Source: Stramenopiles sp. TOSAG23-3
Taxonomy: Eukaryota; Sar
Length of the DNA: 17,265 nucleotides
Direction: 5' to 3'
Assembly (NCBI GenBank): GCA_900128585.1
Contig: LT642454.1
Coordinates: 1-17,265 of the forward strand
Positions 8,300-14,435 of this stretch are shown here, one piece after another (position 1 is the stretch's first letter; every line of letters begins with the position of its first letter). Under the pieces are notes generated by a model that was not told the DNA's origin, searched no databases, and saw only the letters and a list, made by a program, of their open reading frames with translations. The position numbers and the translations under genes were made by a program.

Positions 8300-9289
8300 T
8301 TATGTGGTCACGGGCAACAGCCGCTTCTTCAGCGCTTCCAGCAATTGCTTTCGTAGCTCCCTTGGGTCTGGCGGAGGACTGTACGGCAGCAAACGTCGCT
8401 TCAGTGCAAGGAACGTACGCCGCCTTGCTTGCAGCACTTCCCCGGGCAGTTTTCCGTATTTGTACATGTCTATTTCTTTATCTGGGTCGTAGAGTGGTAT
8501 GTCATGGATTCCATCGTCCGAATCGTCCTTCTTTGTCGCTACTTTAAAATCTGTCCGGTCGTCCTTTTTCACCACGTACACGTAAACGTACCGCTCGTCC
8601 TCATCTCGGACGTTGAACTCCTCCATATCCGGTTTCGGGATTTCTATCACTTTTACCTGCCACTTGAGGCCTTTCCGTTTAAACTTCGACACCCGCCGCT
8701 TGGGCGGGCCGAGGCTCACCGCAAGGAACGTCCCACCGCACTTCAAACTGTCGTATACGCTTTTCAAATACTTGTCGATGGTCAGTATACTCTCGCTGCG
8801 CGTGCACAGCAGTGCGTCCAGGGTGCTTTTGTCGACAATGAAATCAAACGATTCTTCCCACCCCTTCTTTATGTTACAGGCGTCCATGACATGGTAATTT
8901 AGGCCTCTCCGACCGCGACAGTTCTGGTTTGCAGAAAAACGGCCCGACACGCTATAATCGTCCACCACCTGGTTGCCCCCCGTGCCCTTCCGCAAGCCCT
9001 GCTTTTGCAGACCGCTGCTCCGGGCTTTCATATGCTCGATGACAGTGTGTGAAATATCAATGGCGTGAATCGTCTTCCACCCAGCGTCGTACATGTCCTC
9101 CGTCAACGTCGACTTCCCACAGCCGACGACAAGCGTGTTCAGACGCGAGCGGTACCCTAAACCGACGCAACCACCGTATTCGACCAGCACCGACCTGAGA
9201 CCAGAGAACGAGACCAACCAGTCAAAGGTTTCGTCATCATCCACCTGATAGTGCTCCTCCCAATACCCCGCAGACCCGTAGAGAGGCAT
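8300..9289 (-). CDS. METTL13/EEF1A-KMT-like class I SAM-dependent methyltransferase
   Basis: This encodes 329 residues from the ATG at 9289; seven further upstream codons are open but lack an ATG. The N-terminus (YGSAGYWEEHY..., TFDW) fits the YW..RY...FDW opening typical of METTL10/12/13-type lysine methyltransferases. SAM motif I is VVGCGKS (54-60), the motif II acidic residue is D78 in AIDIS, a third acidic residue is D136 (VMDAC), and DFIVDKSTLDALL (149-161) matches the family hallmark DKGTLDAL. Known relatives methylate lysines, often on elongation factor 1A, and are cytosolic or mitochondrial. The substrate here is inferred only. Residues 95-128 form a basic, glycine-rich insert. The last 85 residues are an added basic tail with a repeated ALK(R/K)RLLP element. 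The gene is convergent with the LRR-IQ gene. Confidence 0.88.
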   Translation of the reverse strand: MPLYGSAGYWEEHYQVDDDETFDWLVSFSGLRSVLVEYGGCVGLGYRSRLNTLVVGCGKSTLTEDMYDAGWKTIHAIDISHTVIEHMKARSSGLQKQGLRKGTGGNQVVDDYSVSGRFSANQNCRGRRGLNYHVMDACNIKKGWEESFDFIVDKSTLDALLCTRSESILTIDKYLKSVYDSLKCGGTFLAVSLGPPKRRVSKFKRKGLKWQVKVIEIPKPDMEEFNVRDEDERYVYVYVVKKDDRTDFKVATKKDDSDDGIHDIPLYDPDKEIDMYKYGKLPGEVLQARRRTFLALKRRLLPYSPPPDPRELRKQLLEALKKRLLPVTT

Positions 9290-9443
9290 GTTGTAGAAAG
9301 AACGGGACACTTATGCCGTCAATTAACCCTGTTGCCGTTCAACCGTGCGTTTAATCTACTTACATCCAATACGTACACATACGCTCTAGATACTTTTGTC
9401 TTGTGGCGATTTCATATATTTGATTGGTTTTGGATTTGGTGTC

Positions 9444-9464
9444 GGGTGGGAGGGGGGGGAGGGG
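9444..9464 (+). promoter_or_regulatory. G-quadruplex-type tract upstream of the methyltransferase
   Basis: The plus strand has GGG-T-GGG-A-G8-A-GGGG: four G tracts with single-base loops, a textbook intramolecular quadruplex pattern. It lies 155-175 bp upstream of the methyltransferase ATG, on the template strand of that gene. The transcript or promoter sense strand is correspondingly C-rich. Its function is inferred only. Confidence 0.5.
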
Positions 9465-9562
9465 TTGGCCTATTTAATTTCAATTTTATTTTGTTCTTCT
9501 TCTTCGTTTATTTATTTATAATAAATATTATTATATAAATTATTAGAGCTAAAAAATAATAT

Positions 9563-9576
9563 TTAGACGACGACTA
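9563..9576 (-). promoter_or_regulatory. 14-bp motif shared with the PhyH-like upstream region (copy 2)
   Basis: This is TTAGACGACGACTA, identical to 2141..2154 and in the same orientation relative to its downstream minus-strand gene. It lies 274 bp before the methyltransferase start. Confidence 0.35.
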
Positions 9577-9610
9577 ATAAATAACTAACGGTCTTTCCCT
9601 CATCATCCTG

Positions 9611-9658
9611 CTGTGTGATCTAAATTATAAATAAATTATTTTATAATTGATTACACAG
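9611..9658. repeat. Imperfect palindrome in the methyltransferase upstream region
   Basis: The left arm 9611-9630 (CTGTGTGATCTAAATTATAA) and right arm 9641-9658 are reverse complements except for one mismatch and a two-base bulge, around a 10-base AT loop. It could form a cruciform or hairpin, or bind a dimeric protein. It stands alone and is not part of a repeat family I can see. Confidence 0.6.
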
Positions 9659-10002
9659 TATAATAGTCTAGTAGTATTAATATTAATACAACCAGGAGGT
9701 ATTAAAAGGTGTTCTAATAATAATAATGAGTCTCACCACATAAGAAAATATTATTAATATAGTAATAATAATAGCGGTTATAATGTCACAATGTTTTAAT
9801 GGAATGGGAGTCATCATCGTATTTGTTGTTTTTTATTTGGTTCTATTTGCCTCCTTGGTTTTTTATTATTTAATACTACTGTTGCTTTTATTTATTAGTT
9901 CGGTAGTTCTCTTACTTGCTCTGCATTATTCATTTTTATTTTACACAACAACCAACAACAATTTCATTCAGAGAGGAAGAATTATGGTAAGTGAAAAATG
10001 TG

Positions 10003-11217
10003 TTACATGAACTCTTCCATCATTCGATATTCCATTTCGCATTCATCGCTGCAGAATTCCAATCCTTCTTTGATTGGGTTTGTTTGGCAATTTGGACAAA
10101 GCGTCGAAGTTGGGGCAGTGGTAGGGGCATCACCACCCCTGGCACTGTTACTAATAATGGCCGGGGTGGTAGTGCTAGGAATTGCAGCGGCAGTACCATA
10201 GTCTAAGTTGGCTGCACTTTTTAACAGGTCGGGGTACAAATGAATGTTTGAATCGTGCGACGGGCTCCATTGGTTCGGTGTGCTATGAATGCCCATGCAA
10301 TCGGGGATCAGGCACGCTAAATCATACGGGCATCGTGGCAATGCAGTGGTGGTGGGAGGGACAGGGACAGGGGCAGGAGGGGCTGCATGCTGCGGGGTCA
10401 CACCACTATTTGGTTCCCCCGGACTCGTCGGTTTCCCCCTTTGTCGAACCATGTCCTCTACGAGTTCCTTCAAGGAACTTTGGAAAATCCCTTTGATTAA
10501 TTTACCACCCGTGATCGGCAAAACATTAAAAATCTGTTCCAAGTAGCCTTTGACCTGAGCGTTTTTCACCCCACTGATATCCGGCAGGCCCTCTTCTTCC
10601 AAGAGCGTCAGGACCTGTTTGATGGCATTTTCCATCGTCGGGTCACTTTCTAATACACTGGCAACAGCACTCTTGAACGACGTCTCCGCAACATTCACCG
10701 ACGCGGCCGCAGCACGACTTTGTTCCGTCAACATGGGGTGGCCATAGTAGCAATCTTTTCTTTTGCAATCTGTGCCGTACCTGCATGGTTTGATAGGCTT
10801 CTTTTCCTTGGACGGGTGGTAAAAATAACACCCCTCACGCTTGCACTTGGGGTCAAATTTGCAAACCTTTGGCGTGTCTGTTTTCGTATTTCTTCCACCC
10901 TGCTTTTCCGAAAGCTCTTTAGGCCCCGTGGAAGGAGGTTTGCTCGTTTGCACCAACACGGCCAGTTTGTGAGGAAACGTTGGAGGCAAACATTTCGATT
11001 TTCCGTCGCCGTTTGGATCAACGACCATCGGCAAAGTGGATAAAACACGCCCAAGATACCCTTTCACTGTCTCGTCTTTCACAGCTTCAATGTTAAGGGC
11101 CTTTTTATCGTCCAGCAAGGCAGCCACTTGTTGCAAGATACCCTTCGTGGACGCGTCAGCTTTTAGAACTTCTTGCACCGTGTGCAAGAACAAGGACTGA
11201 TCAAACGTTTCCGCCAT
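10003..11217 (-). CDS. Nab2/ZC3H14-type CCCH zinc-finger protein with a duplicated N-terminal domain
   Basis: This encodes 404 residues from the ATG at 11217; the open frame starts four codons earlier at a TTG. Three zinc fingers have exact CX5CX4CX3H spacing: C119-C125-C130-H134, C145-C151-C156-H160 and C296-C302-C307-H311. That spacing is characteristic of the poly(A)-binding Nab2/ZC3H14 family, so an RNA-binding role in mRNA processing or export is likely. A helical domain of about 60 residues occurs twice, at about 3-65 and 178-237, both ending VKGYL......LP. The stretch 265-295 is Pro/Thr-rich. The C-terminus carries a further probable zinc site, C374-X2-C377-X11-C389-X3-C393 (EFCSDEC). 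No membrane segment is seen. It is in the same orientation as its neighbours, with 0.7 kb and 0.9 kb spacers. Confidence 0.82.
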   Translation of the reverse strand: MAETFDQSLFLHTVQEVLKADASTKGILQQVAALLDDKKALNIEAVKDETVKGYLGRVLSTLPMVVDPNGDGKSKCLPPTFPHKLAVLVQTSKPPSTGPKELSEKQGGRNTKTDTPKVCKFDPKCKREGCYFYHPSKEKKPIKPCRYGTDCKRKDCYYGHPMLTEQSRAAAASVNVAETSFKSAVASVLESDPTMENAIKQVLTLLEEEGLPDISGVKNAQVKGYLEQIFNVLPITGGKLIKGIFQSSLKELVEDMVRQRGKPTSPGEPNSGVTPQHAAPPAPVPVPPTTTALPRCPYDLACLIPDCMGIHSTPNQWSPSHDSNIHLYPDLLKSAANLDYGTAAAIPSTTTPAIISNSARGGDAPTTAPTSTLCPNCQTNPIKEGLEFCSDECEMEYRMMEEFM

Positions 11218-11621
11218 CGTTATTCCCAACGTTCTCCTACTTAATGATCTATGAAGTCAGTAGAACTGCATATATCTTTCGTTGAAATCTTAATCTTTAT
11301 GTCTTATACGCACATCTCTTTCTATTCTTTTACATTGCTTGAAATATCAAATAATGCCTGAACGAAGAAGAAGAAGAATGAGAGATTATTATTTTTTTAT
11401 ATAAATATAATAATAATATAATATTTTATCCAATAATAATAATTATTTTATTAGAAGAAGAATAATAATAATCGAAGAAGAAGGTATTATTTTTTCTTCT
11501 TCTCTCTTGTCTTTCTTCTTTCTTCTTCTTCTTCTCCTCCGGTATTAATAATATTTTATTATTTTTTTAAAGACTCCTCATCATACTTTGCTACTCCCCA
11601 TTTGCATCCTCCAGCCTCCAG

Positions 11622-11633
11622 TCGTCGTCTATT
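11622..11633 (+). promoter_or_regulatory. 12-bp version of the shared spacer motif (copy 3, opposite orientation)
   Basis: AGTCGTCGTCTA here equals the reverse complement of the inner 12 bases of the motif at 2141 and 9563. It is about 405 bp before the zinc-finger gene start and inverted relative to that gene, which weakens a simple promoter reading. Confidence 0.25.
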
Positions 11634-11847
11634 TTTTTAATTTCCCAATTTTATTACAGTATTGGTTTTGTTCTTCCTAATACTTCTTTTCTTCTTCTTT
11701 TATTTCCTTCGATGATGGTTCCTCCGTAATGAATACCCAGGTATTAATACGGGTACCCATGATGATGTTATTTGCTATATACTGTACGACTAGTAATTAT
11801 GAGACTCTCATTTTAACTCAATTACGATTTCAGTTCCAACCTATAGT

Positions 11848-11873
11848 AATTGGCTGTTATTTAAGTAATTAAA
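11848..11873 (+). repeat. 26-bp partial copy of the 65-bp repeat
   Basis: It is identical over 26 bases to the inner part of 8102..8166, including the AATTGGCTGTTA core and the following TTTAAGTAATTAAA. Unlike the two full copies it is antisense to the nearest upstream transcript (the NEK gene, minus strand), so a 3'-end role for this copy is doubtful. Confidence 0.85.
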
Positions 11874-11944
11874 ATTAATATATAACATACTGCGAAATGA
11901 TCTCTACTGTTGTGATTTTAGTAATCAATATACACCCTTGCCAC

Positions 11945-12058
11945 TTAGTCCTGACTATCATTTTCATGTGTTCTCCATGCATGATCCGAATCAGTATGTT
12001 GAATTGCGTCGATGTCAGGAGACCCATAATCAACTTCCTCATTCGATGTCTCACTCAT
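11945..12058 (-). CDS. Possible 37-residue small ORF or distal exon downstream of the NEK gene
   Basis: It reads from ATG at 12058 to a stop at 11945. The predicted peptide is acidic and polar (MSETSNEEVDYGSPDIDAI...), like the C-terminal region of the NEK protein in character. The local DNA is less AT-rich than the rest of the spacer. It could be a small gene, an unrecognised last exon of the kinase, or chance. No homologue is recognised. Confidence 0.2.
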   Translation of the reverse strand: MSETSNEEVDYGSPDIDAIQHTDSDHAWRTHENDSQD

Positions 12059-12120
12059 AGATGAATCATTCCTTGTGTGGTTTAGTATATAAATTATTGG
12101 TGAATTGTTGTAAATTTTAT

Positions 12121-13929
12121 TTATTTGATCTGGTATTCAATGCTAAAGTTTAACCGGTGTTCGTTTTGGATTCCACCGATTGACGAGGTGCTGCTGGCAG
12201 TGCCACTCCCGTAATCCCTAACTTTTCCTTCAAAGGCACCTCCTTCTTCTTCCCCCACCATTTTCATCTTTGGGGCCCGTTGCCGCTCCTCAGTGTTCTC
12301 TTTGTCGTACGATTCAAACGTCTTGCTTCCTACAAACATTTGTTCCGACGAGTCTATCATATTGCTCGACACTCCCGCAAGCTCAGGTTCCAGCCCGTCT
12401 GCATGTTCGTTGAAGCAGATTTTGTCAAATGCATCAAAACCCTCCTCTTCCGTGTCGAAAAACACACTGGTGCTCTTCATGCTGCTCTCAAAATCGCTTG
12501 CTTTCCCTTCCCCACTTCGTGGCGGCGGCGGCGGCGGGCCAGGCGAGTCGCCCCTGTCGTCTGCAAGTTCGTCGTCACCCTGCCCAGAGTTAAGCACTTC
12601 TTCCACGTGCATGGTCTCTTCGATCAAATTTCTCAGCTGCTGCACGGTGGGACGCTTGGACCCTTTGGACCGACCCTGACGAGGGTTTGGTTCGATCGGG
12701 CCGGGAGAACGCGGCGAGCTGGAGTGCGGCGCCAGCGCGGCCTTGGCCTCAAAAAACCGACCCTCTGATTCATTTGGTTTCGCTTCACTACTACTTGGTC
12801 TACCATCATGCTGCGTCCTTCCTGGCGTTCGTTCGAGATTGGGCGCCAGCGTTCGATTCTGCGCCTTGAGTTTACCGCGGACCCTGGCGCCACGAACGTT
12901 GCCCTGCAACCCTAGCGATTTGCGACGTACGAACAACACCGATTGGTGAGTGTCTGGTTTTCTATCGGAAGTAGTGGCCCCTGGCTTTGCTTTTCGACTT
13001 TTCGGAATGCCTATCTTATGGTCTCTGTTATCTTCTGACGTCTTGTATTTTCCGACCAAGGTCATGGTGGCCGACAAGTCCATCCCGATTTTGTTCGCCC
13101 AATTGCGGACGCACTTCAGACGAAACAATTTCTTCAAGGTCAAACGTTTCTTCAAGTCTCGATTCAACAGGCCGTTGAGTACAAGCCGAAGGTCGTGGGA
13201 GTAAACATCGTGCGGCGGGGGGGCATATTTACCGTGCAGGATCTTCATGATCAGAGCCGCATGGTTTTTCGCATCAAAAGGGTGTTTGAACGTCATAAGT
13301 TCGTAAAGAATGACGCCGAGCGCCCAGATGTCACTCAGTCGGTTGTAAGGTCTATTCTCGCACAATTCTGGGGACAGGTAATAGGGAGTTCCGACGAAAC
13401 TTTCCGCGAACGCGTTCGTATTGTCGAGCCGTTTGGCGACGCCCAAGTCACCGATTTTCACGGAACCCCCTGTTCCCAAAAATATATTTGCACTTTTCAA
13501 GTCCCGGTGTATTACCTTCTTGTGGTGCATGTAAAAGAGCCCGCTTGCTATTTCCAGCAAGTACTTCCATACCTGGGGTTCTCGAAGGTAATTCCGAGAG
13601 TTAATGTGCACGTCGTCCAGGGTCGCCTTGTGCTTGCTCAACATCTGCTGCAAGTCACCGTGGGGGCAAAATTCCATTACTATATTGAGGAGGCCACTGT
13701 CAATGAAGGAATCGTAATACTTGCAAATGTGCGTGTGCTTCAGGGATGCCATGATATTGCACTCTGATATTGCCTCCCTCTGTTCCGACGTGGTCATATC
13801 ATCGACGCGTATCTGTTTCATTACATATTCTTTCTGATCTTTAAATCGTTTTACTTTGTACACTTCGCCAAACGAACCACGCCCCAAGAGCGCCAAATCT
13901 GTAAAATCAGCGAGGGTGGATTTCGACAT
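12121..13929 (-). CDS. NEK (NIMA-related) serine/threonine protein kinase
   Basis: This encodes 602 residues from the ATG at 13929; twelve earlier codons are open but start at TTG. The kinase domain spans about 9-280. Motifs are the glycine loop GRGSFGEV (16-23), Lys38 in VMKQI, the helix-C Glu56, catalytic HRDLKSANIFL (141-151), the metal-binding motif D161-L-G instead of DFG, and GTPYYLSPELC (180-190), which is diagnostic of NEKs. It ends KYAPPP...KKRLTLKKL. All catalytic residues are present, so it should be active. NEKs act in cell-cycle, centrosome and flagellar control. The tail (280-602) is long, basic then acidic, with a P6 run and no clear coiled coil. It may serve for targeting or regulation. 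Serine 177 sits at the usual activation-loop position. A decayed relative lies at 2847-3130. Confidence 0.92.
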   Translation of the reverse strand: MSKSTLADFTDLALLGRGSFGEVYKVKRFKDQKEYVMKQIRVDDMTTSEQREAISECNIMASLKHTHICKYYDSFIDSGLLNIVMEFCPHGDLQQMLSKHKATLDDVHINSRNYLREPQVWKYLLEIASGLFYMHHKKVIHRDLKSANIFLGTGGSVKIGDLGVAKRLDNTNAFAESFVGTPYYLSPELCENRPYNRLSDIWALGVILYELMTFKHPFDAKNHAALIMKILHGKYAPPPHDVYSHDLRLVLNGLLNRDLKKRLTLKKLFRLKCVRNWANKIGMDLSATMTLVGKYKTSEDNRDHKIGIPKSRKAKPGATTSDRKPDTHQSVLFVRRKSLGLQGNVRGARVRGKLKAQNRTLAPNLERTPGRTQHDGRPSSSEAKPNESEGRFFEAKAALAPHSSSPRSPGPIEPNPRQGRSKGSKRPTVQQLRNLIEETMHVEEVLNSGQGDDELADDRGDSPGPPPPPPRSGEGKASDFESSMKSTSVFFDTEEEGFDAFDKICFNEHADGLEPELAGVSSNMIDSSEQMFVGSKTFESYDKENTEERQRAPKMKMVGEEEGGAFEGKVRDYGSGTASSTSSIGGIQNEHRLNFSIEYQIK

Positions 13930-14435
13930 TGGAACGGGAGGTCCCTTGGAACGAAAACAGTGCAAGGGGTCGGTCCGTTCGCCTCTTATGAATAGATTCC
14001 TTTGGAAGTTTTAGTAGTTTTGTTGATTCAAAAGTGTATTGTGCGAGTATTTGTTATCATTTTTGTGTATTATATGTCTTTTCAACTTACTTCATTTTCT
14101 TTGCTTGTGCGTGTCCCTTGTGTGGCTGTTTGCTGTGGCTGCGTATATGTACCTCTCCTCTGTCTGGTTTAAAAAACGTTACATTTTTTTTATTATTATT
14201 AAAAAATATATTAATAAAAATATTTCAAAAAAAAACAGAAGAAGAAGCGAAGAATTTTTTATTATTATTATTATTTTAGTAACAAAACCCCTAATCTAAA
14301 ATAACGCATTACCTATACTATACCTACATGTACGAGTACAAGATGCATAGACTACTAGTAATGTTTTTTTTTTACTTATTATTACTAGTCAATATATTCC
14401 CTTTTGCTTTTATTCCCTACAGCAGGATTGGCTGT
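13930..14435. other. AT-rich spacer upstream of the NEK gene
   Basis: No supported gene. It contains T-rich DNA with TTATTATTA runs (about 14185-14205 and 14262-14278) and a GAAGAAGAAG run near 14240. Two overlapping plus-strand frames (14034-14299) encode only hydrophobic, low-complexity residues and look like artefacts of T-richness. I see no clear promoter element. Confidence 0.6.

Larger units (their letters stand above)
9290..10002. other. AT-rich spacer upstream of the methyltransferase
   Basis: I see no supported gene. From left to right it holds a G-quadruplex-type tract (9444), a copy of the 14-bp TTAGACGACGACTA motif (9563), an imperfect palindrome (9611-9658) and TAATAATAA-rich DNA around 9715-9780. 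A 75-codon plus-strand frame at 9783-10010 begins with ATG but is almost wholly hydrophobic and T-rich, and I take it as a composition artefact. Confidence 0.6.
11218..12120. other. Spacer upstream of the zinc-finger gene and downstream of the NEK gene
   Basis: The left and middle part is triplet-rich: GAAGAA runs at about 11362-11380 and 11452-11485, TTCTTC runs at about 11495-11535, and TAATAA runs between. There is a 12-bp inverted copy of the TAGACGACGACT motif (11622). Two adjoining palindromes, GTATTAATAC and GGGTACCC, lie at 11741-11758. A 26-bp piece of the 65-bp repeat is at 11848. The part from 11890 to 12060 is less AT-biased and holds a 37-codon open frame. Confidence 0.55.

Noticed and set aside
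9783-10010. 75-codon plus-strand frame with an ATG and a hydrophobic product
   Set aside because: The DNA is T-rich and low in complexity, the product is almost only F/L/V/Y, it runs into the end of the opposite-strand zinc-finger gene, and similar hydrophobic frames occur in another T-rich spacer.
3385-11747. GGTATTAA octamer in several spacers (3385, 9698, 11541, 11740)
   Set aside because: Four copies of an AT-rich 8-mer in AT-rich spacers are not far from expectation, and positions relative to genes are inconsistent.
14034-14299. Overlapping 81- and 86-codon hydrophobic frames
   Set aside because: They arise from TTATTATT-type repeats and end in poly-I/poly-L sequence. Two overlapping frames with the same character argue for composition, not coding.
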